Under the pieces are notes generated by a model. That model was not told where the DNA came from. It saw only the letters and a program-made list of their open reading frames with translations, and made no database searches. From the NCBI GenBank assembly GCA_036362985.1, contig JAYGXS010000003.1:39199503-39263502 (forward strand): a stretch of 64,000 nt of DNA. The letters run 5' to 3'. Below are positions 23,291 to 36,500 of the stretch, in pieces. Both the position numbers and the translations under genes were made by a program. The DNA is from Ligula intestinalis. Lineage: Eukaryota; Platyhelminthes; Cestoda; Diphyllobothriidea; Diphyllobothriidae. Every line of letters starts with the position of its first letter. Position 1 is the stretch's first letter.

Positions 23291-24245
23291 CGACTGCGCT
23301 TGGTTCTGTTTTTTATTCGATCTTGATACTAGAGTTCTTAAAGGCTGACCACATGCTGAAATGTAATCACCACGCGTACAGCTACATGGGACACTTAAAG
23401 ACCACCCCGGCCTAATTTGCCGTCTCCAGAAGGCCCACGCCGAAATACCTGGTCGCGGGAGGGGGAGGTGATTGTTTTTTACTTGAACGCTCTCAGATGG
23501 CCAGCATTGAACAAGACAGGCATGCCTAGCTGTCGGACGTTCAGAAGCTACACAACAAAAACATACTGTGTCGAGTATGATAAAACATATTCAGAATCGC
23601 GTGGGTCTGGCCTCCGCCGTTCCCATCTGTTTGCAGAGCAAAATAAGAATGTTCTACTTCACTCTGTATGCCGAATTTAGCACCCTTATTGTTGCTGGCC
23701 CCTCAGACAGCATTACCTGATAGGGAGGTGTACGAAAATAACAGCGGACACGGGAATGTAGTTATCGACGGCTCTAACGGTCCTACCACGACCTGGTAAG
23801 GAAAACCTTGGAACAAGTATAATTGTAGGAATATGTTCACAGAAAGAAACTAACATTCATTTGCATAGAATATTTGGAAAAAGGCCGTTTATGTTGGTGA
23901 GACAAAGAGAGAAGTAAATTGGCGAGGATAAAGCCGCTTAAATAATTGAAACAGACGTTATGGATGTTTGCATGCAGGATATCAGCAAAGAAACTTTAAA
24001 AAGCTACCAGCAAAATTGCCTAGTACTAAGACAGCGTTTTGCAGGAAAGGAATGAGAGTGACTGTAGTCGTCCAATTGGAAGTGCTTTGACAGAGGCTTT
24101 AGGCCCTCCTGACGGAAGACAAAAGGGAGGATCCACCAAGGAAGGCAGAGGGGGAACGGACCGGTAACGTAAAGCGAATGGATGAAGAGAACATATTTTA
24201 GTGTTATTTCTGTGGTTGGTTCATCTGGGAGAGCGCGTTCCCTCC

Positions 24246-24565
24246 TTAGTCAACAAGAACCACCAAAATATCTTCTGACAGGGCTCGGTTCACGCCCGAG
24301 AGGCCCTCGCAGTTGTAAATGCCGTCGTCACCCTCTTGGAAATTGGTGATGGTAAGACGACTGCGACTGGCTCCGCAGCCACGGGTACCAGGCACCGTTT
24401 CAATGCGAGCTCTTCCATTGGTTGAGCCCCTGAGGCAGCCCCAATTGTAGCGCCAAATAATAACTGGTGGAGGTACACCCAACACCTCACACTCCAGAAC
24501 CAGTGTGCCCCCTCGATGGACCTCTTTGCGCTGCTGTTCCTCATGTCCCACAACCGTTGGCCGAA
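24246..24565 (-). CDS. Perlecan-like terminal exon: Ig domain and stop
   Basis: 320 nt, phase 1 start after AAAATCAG. It codes [50 protein letters not shown] and ILVVLVD-stop. Canonical Ig features are present: C...W and D-x-G-x-Y-x-C. Two extra cysteines (NWGC and RGCGAS) could form an extra disulfide. No good donor site was seen before the stop, which supports this as the true C-terminus. No canonical AATAAA was found just downstream on the minus strand. Confidence 0.88.
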
Positions 24566-27500
24566 CTGATTTTTGTGAAGAAAAAAAGGAAAATTTTTGT
24601 AAACGTAACAAATATATTACTCATAGTAAATGAGCCGACGCTTATGTTTACTCTTTTCGACTAGCCGACTTTACGTATTGCCGCGACCGCCACTAGCACC
24701 ACTGATAGTAACACTTCCGCTAGCTTACCTGCAATTGCCCCTTCACCATAAATACGAAATCAGTTCCAGCCTGTCTCCGTCACGACCCTACCTTCGAATT
24801 ACTAATCGGTCTGGTCTATCACCTGCGAATGTATTACACTGGTTGTCGTAAACTCACCCTTGTGACAGCCCGTTCCCACGGGGATGAACTATGGACCATC
24901 AGGTAAGTAAAATTGATCAAGGTCGCTGTGCGCTGAAAGGATACCTTGGGCGAAACTTTTTTGCGTTTTAAATCGCATTAGAATGATTTTTATTCTTTTA
25001 TTTCTTGCATTTATAAATTCTTACGATTAATATTCTGCAGAGTTTCCTTTCCTACATTGAAACTTATCCGACTAAATAAAACTCAAATATTGGTTTGCAC
25101 TGAAAGCACCCAAAAAACCAATTATATAATGTCGATGATCTAATTATTTATTTATCGTTGATTTCGTCAAGAAGGCATAAAGGGTTAGGGTAAGGGCTAG
25201 TTTTAGGGTTAGGGTTAAGGTTATTTTTAGGTTTAGGGTTAGGGTTAGTTTTAAGGTTAGGGTTAGGTTAAGTTTTAGGGTTATTTTTAGGGTTAGGGTT
25301 AGTTTTAGGGTTGGGGTTAAGGTTAGTTTTAGGGTTAGTGTTATGGTTTAGCCTGAAGGTTTACTTTTTGTTTTGTGATTGGTTTACGGGTTGCAGACAT
25401 TGCTCTGTTATGTTCTCATGCTTCCCTAATGCATTTATTTGCATCAAATAATTGGTAAATCTGCATATTTATGCTTAAAACGTTCCGCAATAATGCGAGA
25501 CAAACTATTTTTCCCGATTTGTTTGGCTCACTTGCCAGCATAAAAGCAGCCAATCAGCGCACGTTCAGTTTACTTGTTTTGTGGACAAATAGCCCTTCTC
25601 ATCTCCAGTCTGGACTCCATGATAACAAGTTGTCCTCATTTATGTGTTAAGATGCCACTTGGGCCTGAATCGTGGGTGGCGCGCGTAGATGAAGTGTTTA
25701 AATTTACCAGCAACCGTGGTCGCGCGCCCACTTGGCTGTGTGCTTTCATCGAATGAGCGAAGAAGGACAGATACAGCGTAAACCTGTCTCCTACAAGAGG
25801 AAATTTACACGCAAGCCACTGCTTCGCTCTCTTGTAGTGTTCTCGCTGCTTTTAATGAACAAGGTTTGGTGCAGCAAACTGTGTGCTGAGAAACGAATCC
25901 AGAGTTTAGGTAATTTTTTGAAACCCTGGTCTGCTGGATGCAGAACATGAGAGGTTGCGACTGCGCCAGTTTAGGCGACTGAAGTCGTGTGGAAATGACT
26001 GCCACTATGTTGGGAGCAAGTACGACTGTGGCTGCAGTCACCTACTCCGGTGACTGTGCCAAGTCCGAAGGGTGTTAACCCATTACCTCCCATAATTTTA
26101 ACCACTTTGATTTTTGTTATAAAACTTGGATACCTATGGTAAAAAATGCGAGAAACACAATGAAATAGTCAGAAATTAACGAGATATTAGGTTATCTCAT
26201 ATGAGATCACTGGGATGATACAGTTGCAATGACTAAAGTATATCTCAAAATGTAATCTCTAGTTCCGGTCTTCAAAACTACTCATTCTCTATGGAAAATG
26301 GATGAATAAAAATATGTATATATATATAAACGTTTTATTTTTAAAGCAGAAAAAAACATAAAATTTAAAAACTTTCATAAAACAAAAAATACATTATTTT
26401 CAAAAAGAAAAGTTAGTTATAAAGCTACACAAAAATAATAAACATGAAGTTATGCTACGTTTGTAATTATGAAACGGCTTACACATATTGTGACTGCCCA
26501 ACTTTAGTTATTATAGTTACTTTTATGCTCAGCCATTGCGGTTATGATAAGAAGCATAAAAAAGGTCACGCATAGAGTGACTGCGCATTTGGAACAATAC
26601 GTCCTCGGTCTGGCAGTGTATGGCTTGTTCTGGAATCACCTTTGTTCACTTCGTTGCATTATTATGTGTCCTTTGCAATCAAAACGAACATCATGAGGAA
26701 TTTGTGAAGGTGCTGGACAACTGCGCTTCCTACCAGGTTGTTGCCTGTTCGTAGGAATTTTCAAATATGATTTGCAAATCGCTCTTCTAAATGAAAGTAA
26801 ATCCATTTTGCTGACTAAGTTTTCATCGTCGCTACATAGCAAATTATATATGATATGTGCATTCACAACTGCCATGTCCACAATTCGAGTGAAGAAAGGC
26901 CAATACCACTTTTTTGCTCTGATTGTTGCTGCATTTTTGCTAATCCACCAACAGTAAAGGTGTTGTTACCTGTGTAGGCACTTCCTCCCAATGATCTCAT
27001 ACGAGATCAGCAACTTTTAAAGCCTGCTATTCCCATAGTATCACATCTAATGGTGTTTTTAAGCATTCAAATGTATTATGTATGTAACTTCAACATGAAC
27101 TATATGATATTATCTTCTAATTGTAGTTTAGTATGACTTGTTTTGTTACTTTTATATTAACAGTTCTGAGGAGTACATTTTTGACTTTTTCAAACTTGTA
27201 TATAAATTTATTGAGAGTGAATTTTTTAAAAATCTCATGTGGATATCAGAGAAATACACCTAATAGATATAGCATGAAGGTTAAATATGCGTATATACAG
27301 AAAGATAATTACGAAAGCTCTTAATTTTTAAGTGATCTCATATGAGATCACCGAGAGGTAATGGTTTAAGCGATTAATGTGAAGCGTTATTGGTTTTGAA
27401 ATTCTAATTAGTGTATCATGGTGAAAATGTGTTCCTTCTAACGTCCCATAACCTAAAAAAGATGTTTTAAAAGCAAAGGTGTCCAAGTAGAAAAGGAACT

Positions 27501-30500
27501 CACTGCAGCCAATCTCGTCTTCACCTCCGGGGCAATCGGCTTGACCATCGCACTGGTAGGCTATTGGAATGCTTAAATGTGTCCCTGGACAGGATATAGT
27601 TGGACCTCCACAGTCCATGCCGGGTACCCGCGTATCTAAAAGTAAATACATTTGTGCAAGTTTTTATATAAAATTTATAATGACAATTTCAAACGAGCGG
27701 AAAAGCAAACTGACTGCAGTTATGTAGTGGAGGAAATTGCCCCAACCGGGAGTGGATGTCAAGGCTTTCGCTCTCGCCTAATGATTGCGTTCTCGCCTAC
27801 ACACAGTTCGGGTTTCGAGTCCAACGACGTCCATTGTGTGTCCTACAGCATGGTGACGCAATGCTAAGGACTTGCGCTGCATCAACCACACTCTCTCCTC
27901 CCCCCACCTGGGTCCAGTATCATGATGAAGTCAAGAAGACCAAAGGCGGTAGGGGCACGGCCAGAACTGTCCCTATGCCTGCCACCACACCTGGCTGGGA
28001 TCCCATGAAATGGGAATGCCAAAGAGACCATTTTAAGCAGGAGCCATTACCATCTGACGTTTAGTCTGCCAATCAGCCTCTCCATACCATCACACACTGG
28101 ACTGACCGCGCTGTCCGAATTATCCAATCAGTTTACAACCTTACAAAACACGGCCATTTGGCGCACCGTAATCGTCTCAGGCCCGCATCACACATGTAGC
28201 TGGGAAGGCACATGAAACCCCCTAGTAAGTTTCTAGCCAGTGATCGTTGATGTTTAACGACAGAATATACTCATTACTCATGCAATCGCCACAATGTTGG
28301 GAGCAGCATCTGGTATAGTCCACGACCTACAATGTCAACGATGAGTTGCTTGAAGCATTACCCAGAATGCAACTATGATGTTTATTCGCCACTTGAATTC
28401 GCAGGACAGGCCAAGAGCGGCATGCGGTACTCGGGTCGCTAATAGTTTTGGATAAACGAACACTATGGGCCAATTAATTCGTTTCTAATAGAAGTGAATA
28501 TGCGAGTTCCAGGAAGCAGTTCAGAAGAAGAACAAGAAGAAGATGCGATAACTGGATCGAGAGTTCTATTTCCCGGACGTTCCGGAATCCGTCGAGAATC
28601 CTTAATCATAGTTAATGGTAGGATAGTCTGAAGCATGCGCAGCTAGGGGTGAAACGGTATTTATAGTTGGTAGCGGTCATCCGCGTGCGTACTATACTTA
28701 TCCACGAGTACGAGAAAGAAAAGTTTTGTGAATGTTTTCGATAAAATATATCTGAATTTATAAAGGCAGTCAAAATCAATCAGTTAAATGCCTACTACTT
28801 GAGTAGCCATTTTTACGAGATATACATCTTGTATGCGATCAGAAAGCGACTCATTTAAAAGCCAGCATCCTGACGACGTAACTGAAATGAAGTGAGATTA
28901 GAGTACACAATAGTAAATAGTAAGAATGTACTTAATACGGTTTTACGGGTGGTTATCAATCTTTTGCAAATTTCGGAATTTTGCATGAAATACCGCCTGT
29001 ACTGTGTATGGCAGCCCTGAACGGTGCGCCACCGATGAGTCTGCGCAGTATAATTCTGAAAGACAAATCCTGGGTGTCTGGGCACCCCAGAAAAAGTCTT
29101 GATCGCAGTATTTCTGCATAACGCAGACCACGAAGGTCCTTATCAAGGGAAAACTGGCTGATCCCTCTGGAGCTGGAGACGATTGCCGAAGCAAGAATGA
29201 ACCCTGCAGTGTGCTGAAAAATAGCGAAGAACATGCCGTCACAGAGCCGATGACCTGATATGTCCGAGCCAGGCTTCGTCCTTCGGCCAAGTTTGCTTCG
29301 AAACGTGGCCAATCGATTTAAAGAACAGTGCTGCATTACGGAGAACGGGATATTTTGTGGTTCTTCTTCAGCTACAGCTTTTAAGCGGCCTCCTTATATT
29401 TTCACTATATTTCTTCAAAGCTCTGCTCAATTTGCAGATGGATACTCTCAATCCACTTGCATATTGCCAAACGGAAGCGGATGAAAATCGATTACAGCCC
29501 ACATCTCAATAAACTCGTGTGATTTCGTACTCTTGTTATCACCGGACGAAAGTCAGCCGGAACCTTTTGAATGTTACCACTATAGTACACACAGTGATCC
29601 TGCGTTCACCCACACATTTCGCGATCCTATTTTTCTATTAGCCCACCTTCCATATATCGACCGCATTTGATATTTCTTATTCTCTGCTGCATATGTCGCG
29701 GATCAAAGAACACATTAAAACCTTAGGTTAGCCGGAGCGCAGTAAGTCCAACTTGTGAGTGCATAGGGAACCCATGCGCTCTTCCTAATGTGGGGGGACA
29801 GATGCACTTTTAGAGTTCATTGTGCGATTTAGAAAGATAACTGGCCCTGTTGTATTTCACTACTGGGATAAGTCCTGATCGAGTTATTTTTAGTTTTTGT
29901 GATGACGGCAATGTAAAGAAAAGAAGTAGCGGATGGGAAGGAAAAAGGCAGGGAGAAGAGAGAAGGAGGCTCAAAGTTAGGTGACCAAACTCACAGTTTT
30001 CACAGTGTAGTTCATCGTATCCATTTCCACAATCGTCTTCGCCATCACAGCGCCAATGTTCTTGGAAGTAGTTTATCTTTGGAGGTTGACCATTTACGGC
30101 TTCACATTTCTTCGTGATGGCATCACAAACATCTGTAGAGAGTTGAGCATAAAATATGATGCACATTTAAAATTATTAGCCTCCATCATTACAGGTGGCT
30201 TAGATAAGTGAGTGAACCGCTTCCTGTACCGTTATTAATCTGTGAATGGAATATATTACACGGAGGATTAAAATGCAATCTAATGTTAGCGCTCCAATTT
30301 CACTTGTTTTGGCACAGTAGCGTTTGCTTGTCACCAAGTTGGATAATGGGTTTGTTTGGCCTTAATCCCTCCAACTGTAAATTCGACGTAGAAAGATACC
30401 TTCACATTCAAAATGCTTCCCAGTTCATTTAACAATAATGTATACTCGTAATGAGTTAATGTTCATTGTTTTGAGTTAGGGACCAGAACCACACTTTACG

Positions 30501-33500
30501 AGACATCTACTACAAATAATTTAAATATATTCATTTTTGAATATAGTACACAAACGTAGGTTGGATTTTCGAGAAAAAAATAGCCAAACGTCGAAACAAA
30601 CGGTGCATTAAATATGTTTTCAATCAAAACTAAAAATAGGACATGCAGAAACGGTTGTATGCTTCTGTTTTGCGCCTTACCGCAGTTATTTGGCAGTTCG
30701 TCAGACCCGTCCGGGCAGTCCGGCTTTCCATCGCAGAACTGGCCAACAAACAGGCATGTACCATCATCACAGCGCCTCTGGCCGACTTCGCAGCTCTTGT
30801 CGATGTAAACCACAGCCTGCTTTTTCGAACCCCCTGGTAGGTAGCATCTGGCGGAACACAAAATTATAACCGAACAAAATGAATAAATCTTCATCTGTTG
30901 GATAAGCAACACCTTGCTTTCAAGATCAGTCAAGGCAGTAAGTCCGTCCTGGTAGTTATGGGAAAGGAGAGATCGCTGAGCATGGGATGAACAAACGGAA
31001 ATCCAGTGGACAGCCAACATTGCTGGCTGACTTCTTTGTTCAATGCTCACTGCCTCGAGGCCATGTGACTTGGCAGGGAGCGCTTTCCGACTCACTGATC
31101 TGCAGACCCTTGACTTACATCCAATCGCGCACACGCGCGCGTCCAAATAGTTACGGCTGCCTAAGGGCCTCGTGAACACGCCAATTAACTCCATATGCTG
31201 CATTTCCTAATTTCGGAGAGTATTACCTTGAAACTCGTTGACGAACGTTCACCGATAATGTTATCTACCTTAGCTACTAGCCTCTATGCGGCTGCTGGCA
31301 GAGCTCGAGAATGTGCACCAAGGCAGAGCGCGATGACTGAGTTCCATTAGCGATCGGTGAACGTTTGTCAACGAGTGTCCATATTCCCGATCTAAACCAG
31401 CACGACAACAAGCCCATAGCTGAAGGCGTTAGACTTCTGGTCAAAAGGTTGCGAGTTCGAATCTCGGGTGCTGCACTACTTGGGATTGGCTATCACTGGC
31501 CGATTACGCCTAATAAGCCAGAAACGGTCATTCCAGTTTCCTATGTCTTTTTCGACAATGTTATCAGTATTACCTTGATTATTCTCTGTAAGTCATATAA
31601 TAGAAACCACCAAGAGAGCGCTGCGGGAGCCACTAAGAAGCGAAGCGCTTCGCAAGAAGACTTCCGTTTAGGGTAACAGTGAAGTGGTCTAAGTTAAAAG
31701 TGCTAAGAACCTTAGACAATCCAAACATGTTTTCGAAAAAGTCTTTGGTCAAAACTGTAAAGCTCTATTGGCCAAAGCATACAATGAGGTCCTGATAGTC
31801 AACCTGGCAGACAGCGTGTAACAGTAACTGAGCAGGGGGAACCCCCCCCCCGCCAGTTATAATAGCCCCTCCTAAAATGAAAGCAGCACCTTCTACCTCC
31901 TCTCCCCTCGATGTCACTTGAACTTCTCACCACCATCCTCAACCCCTTCCCCTACCTTACATCGTCGTCTCTCCTTCCTTCCTGTCTTGCCATCACAGTC
32001 TCTTCTCTCACTTTTCGGACACTTCTGCCAAAAGAGTATAGGCGCAGTTCTAGGTAGGAGGACGACCTCAAAATGATCTTTCACTCATAGTGTAGTGCCA
32101 CCTTTTTGATTGTAGGATGCTCCTTAGAACTAGTATAATGAGCACTTATGCTCCCTAGCACCTGGTTCACCATTGACATTAAAGTAATGCAAAAGGTTTG
32201 CAAGTGTCTCCGGCAAAGAAAAAAACAAGAATTGGGGATGTCACAACTTAACATTCTGGTCGACTACAGCAATCCATAGCCTGTAGTGGCTGCTAGCGCT
32301 ACATGGAATCCATACTCAGCCGTACGCGTATGTCCGCCGCACGCCAAATCATCGCGCCTCTGGGACCAGGCGCAAACGTGCGCAGCTTGCCTTTTCCTCC
32401 TGGCCTCAACCCACGGTGGCTTGATTTCAATCCGTCGAATGAGATGCCCGCGTTTGTGGACTAGCTTCATTTGATAAGTTGGCCTCAATCCGTTTAGCTA
32501 CAGACCTCAATGCGGTGTGTGCCGTTAGACATCACTCCGGAATTTGGCTCGACAGGGAGCGCCGCAGACAGCGTTGTCGGCGCCGTTGACCACCCCACAC
32601 TCTCACGGTCGGATGCCTAGCAATCCGAGTCGAATCTCCTACTACTTATTCTTCAACCCCTCTGTGCAGAATATATTGTTCCTACCAATCTGGCCTTCCC
32701 ATAACTTCTCTCATCTCCTAAGGAACCAGGCCTGGAAGATTGCAGCTGCTAGAGTTAACCTTATTAGCTTTAGCACTACCTCGACAAGCCTACTGGTCAC
32801 TGTATCAGTGGAAGAAGATGTAAAAACGTAGTCTGCTCATTATTACCTTTAGAGCACATGCATACTGAAGCGAGCTTTACACGTGTTTTCTATTATACTA
32901 ACTGGTTCCTGGCAGAGGAATGGATGTAATTTTAAGGAAGAATAAGAAACAGAATAAGTGCTGAGGGTGATGCTAATTGTAAAAGTAGTATTAGTAGTAA
33001 CAGTGGCGGTAATAGTGCTAGTAATAGTAACAGTTGTAGTAGTAGTAATATTAGTAGTAGTAGTAGTAGTAGTAGTAGTAGATGTAGCGAAATTATAATG
33101 AAAGAAGGAAAAGCTATAAGAGACGTTGTGTGACGCTTGTAAGGCATCGTATTATTTGGATGAAAGTGCCATCCCTGGATGGTAAGTCAAGTCACTCACC
33201 GGAAGCCCTTGTGGCGCCAGGGGACCATAGTACCCTGGGGGAGAGTGATAACCACTCGGCCGGGCTGTTCATACTCAACGCGGAACTGGGTGTCGACTTC
33301 AACAGGAGTGCCATCTTCAAACTCAACGATGGGTCCGACGCTTGGGTCTGGCTTCAGAGCAGTGCATTCCAAACGTACTGCCTGGCCGGGTCTTACTCGC
33401 TGCTCGCTGGGGCTGAAACGCACGCCTAAAGAGACTGGCTTCAATTCTGCATAATAAAAACAGGGATGGGGGTTGGGAATCGAATTAACACTCTTAATTG

Positions 33501-36500
33501 TAATGCACGGGTCACTATTGTGCTATATGCTATTTTAAGCATTGCTACAGGTTAAAACGGTCTGTAGTTCCACAACATAATTGTTGTTATTTTTTAATCA
33601 TAATCACTACTTTTTAGGGGAGGATTTTGACGGATTTGGGTAATTATTTTGACCCAGTCGTAAAAAAATTTGTGACCTCAGTGAGATTCGAACCCAAGCC
33701 GGTAAGGGGTGTAGCAGTCCATATCAGTTCCTCTGCTGCCAAGCTTGCAGGCGCACGGACTGTACGTCACACGCTCCTTGCCAAGCCATCCAAATCGTCT
33801 GTCTCTCGATCGGGTCCATGTCACGCGTCTTGGTCCTTAGCCTCTCGAGCCCAAAGCGAATCTGTGAGCACCTTTTACTGATTGGCTGAGGGAACAAAGG
33901 ACAGGTCATGGATTGCTCATTCCGTGCGCACAGGCGTACACAGCACAACAACTGGCCTAAGGACTGCGACTAACGCTTTTCTGTGGGGTCCTTTGTAAGC
34001 TGTTCCTCACGGTGCACACTGTCCGAAATTATCAGTCTTACCTGACTTCAGAATTGGAGGAACCTCCTGTTGTTGGCAATCACTCCGGCAACAGGGGAAG
34101 GTTTTAGTACGGCCAGCGCTCCAGCTAACTCGGTATTTCGCAACCGGATCAAAATATTCATTGAAATCTGCTAAACCCTCTATTGATTAGTTGTGCCTGG
34201 TCGTCATTTGTAGGATATGAGATTGACTGTTTAGGATATACTGCTTGGACAGTCAGGTAACTGTATCAGGATTGATCGATTACATACAGTACAGTAGGTG
34301 GGATAGGGAAACTGATCCAAAAGAGAATAAACTCACGGCTCGCAGTGGGGTCTCGTAGCTCACTTGACTGTACTGAAGCCTTCACCTTGCTGGTGTGGGT
34401 TCGAATCTCACAAGGACCAGCGATTCTTTCATGACTGAGTCAAAAAAATTGTCTCTACTGCGAATATTTACGAGCAGGACTCAGGTAATGGTAACGGTTC
34501 TTTTTAATGCTCAAAGGGTTTTTATCTAAGCTATAGTCTTTTGTAATAACTAGATGCACATTTTTATCGCATTTTGACTATGGCAAATGCGATCAGGTGG
34601 TCTGGGAGTTGTCTTCTGATATAGCAAACGAGGGCTTACATCCATCTGACTAAAGTTACTGGTAAGTCATCAGTACGCACGTTCTGTTATAAGACCTTGC
34701 GAAAACAAACGACTGCCAAGAACTTTGGAGATATTATACAACAAGTCAAGGTTGCGAAATGCTGTGGCGGAAGACCATCAATGCTGTCCGACTTCCTTGT
34801 TCAATGCCCACTGCCTCAGGATTACGCAAATTCGCAGGGAGTGCCTTACGACTCGCTGACTTGCAGACCCCTGACCAAATTCCACTTGCGCATACACGCG
34901 GGTCCAGATAGTCTAAGGACCACTCGAACCTGCCAACGAAGAATTGGTCATTATATGCGATACCCTGGGATAATGTCAAATATCAATCATACACTACTTG
35001 GACTTGCTCCACAATCACATAAAAGCAGCTACCACCGCTAGCTCACATTCCCTAGAGCATGACTGGACGCAGTCAAAACTAACACTAACTTCGCCAGTGG
35101 CCACGGCCGCTTGAGACAGCAACTCGGTGTTCTATGCACAATAAATCCCTCATTCTGGGCCCTTCGGCCTTGTAATGAAAACTTGGGACTCGACCTGATG
35201 ATTGTAGTGATTTGAGTATATCCGCTACTTAGATACTACAATGCGATTACTTATTCAATGGACAATAACCCGGGTCTACGCTGTGTTTGCGTTATAATCA
35301 ATACAATCATCAGGCAGAATCCTGGCTTGAAGGAAAAGACTGAAGGCACCTGTGCGAGGAGTTTATTGTACAGAGAACTCTAGCTTGCTGCCTCGGGTGA
35401 AGCCAGAGTTAGTGTTGACTGCATCTATTCAGGCCTGAGAGATGCCAGTTCAAGTGGTGCCCAACTGGTGTGCTGGCTATCGGATACGGGCTATCGTCAA
35501 GCTGTTCGGATTACGGTGCTGAACATGGGTGTTTATTTGGTCTTGCAACTGCGGTTTGGAGGCCCCGCAGGGACAAATCTTACGCGTCAAAACTTCTCAC
35601 AGGCAGCTAGCAGTAAAAGGCTCGGCGGCGTAATTCTCCTCAGCCTACAAGATTCAAGCAGTAGCACTGCGTTATACTTCCGGCAAAGAGAAAAGTGAGT
35701 TTTAGGATAAGCTTTCATAACGTTGTGCTAGTTACCCTTCCCCATATGAATAGCGTTAATAAGTATCCAGAAAAGTAGTAAACAGAAAACCAAGGATGAC
35801 TTGAACTATCCGGCACACGAACTACTAAATAGATACGCCCATTAAAAACTCTGAAGAATTACCTGAAACGTACACACAAAATGCGCAATTTTTGTGCAAT
35901 GGCCGCTTCTACAGGTAGATAGACGGTGTGGCGACTGGCTCACCACTTAACATATTTCTTACGAATGTTTTTATGGGCAAGGTCGTGAAAACGATTCTAA
36001 GGAACACCATCAATGGCCTCGAATTTTACGGTTTTGAATGACATTTTCTGTCTGACAGACCATAGCACTGACACCGACGACCTTCTCAGGAAATATAGCG
36101 GTTTAAATCCATTGCTCAAGTTTTCTGCAGAGTATGAGGTGGATACGGAAATTTCGCTCCGTGACGTCCTTCTACGAAGACAAAAGGATGGATTATCCAA
36201 AGTAGGGTATTCCGAAGGAATTCTTGGCCTGGACAATACATCCAATTTCACGATTTCGTTCCTCTAAATATCAAGCAAAAATTATTCCAGTGATTGGCAG
36301 CTACAGTACGATGGGTCTGCTCTCCTGAAACTGTCAAAGCAGAGCTCCAACAACTGCAGAACATGCTTCTTGAAAATGGATACCTAAAAAAGTTCTCCTC
36401 AGGAATCTTGGCAAAGGTGCCAAAAAAGCCTGCACCTTAACTGCAGAAAAGAAAGACGTGTTCATAAGACTGCCTTTCTTAGGCGATGCAGCAAGGGAGT

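Larger units (their letters stand above)
20222..24245. other. Tail-to-tail intergenic region between ferlin and perlecan-like gene
   Basis: About 4 kb between the two convergent genes. It holds the rest of duplication copy B, a 1.7-kb DNA transposon, and a telomere-like dispersed repeat (22990-23290). No further gene was recognised. Confidence 0.75.
24566..27503 (-). other. Perlecan-like intron with telomere-like tract and piggyBac remnant
   Basis: Holds the TTAGGG-rich tract (25191-25350) and the piggyBac-type element (26079-27365). Otherwise no coding sequence. Confidence 0.75.
30848..33199 (-). other. Perlecan-like intron, repeat-rich
   Basis: Contains a two-copy repeat (30910-31200), a foldback element (31234-31375), a tRNA-derived SINE (31405-31580) and an AGT microsatellite (33035-33082). 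The 32264-32500 stretch is GC-rich and looks like another repeat, without a partner here. Confidence 0.7.

Noticed and set aside
27756..28064. 102-residue plus-strand ORF
   Set aside because: No recognisable domain; the stretch looks like a degraded repeat with a tRNA-like B box and lies in an intron on the opposite strand.
31411..31480. Possible tRNA gene
   Set aside because: B box and A-box-like segments are present but no closed acceptor or anticodon stem could be drawn, and the same head recurs with a repeat tail, so it is a SINE.
32264..32500. GC-rich minus-strand ORF (about 74 residues)
   Set aside because: Rich in basic residues but no recognised motif, and no splice sites linking it to the surrounding gene; probably a repeat fragment.
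33035..33082. CRISPR-like or coding poly-serine tract
   Set aside because: It is a simple AGT microsatellite without spacers; the apparent Leu-rich ORF on the minus strand is a by-product of the repeat.
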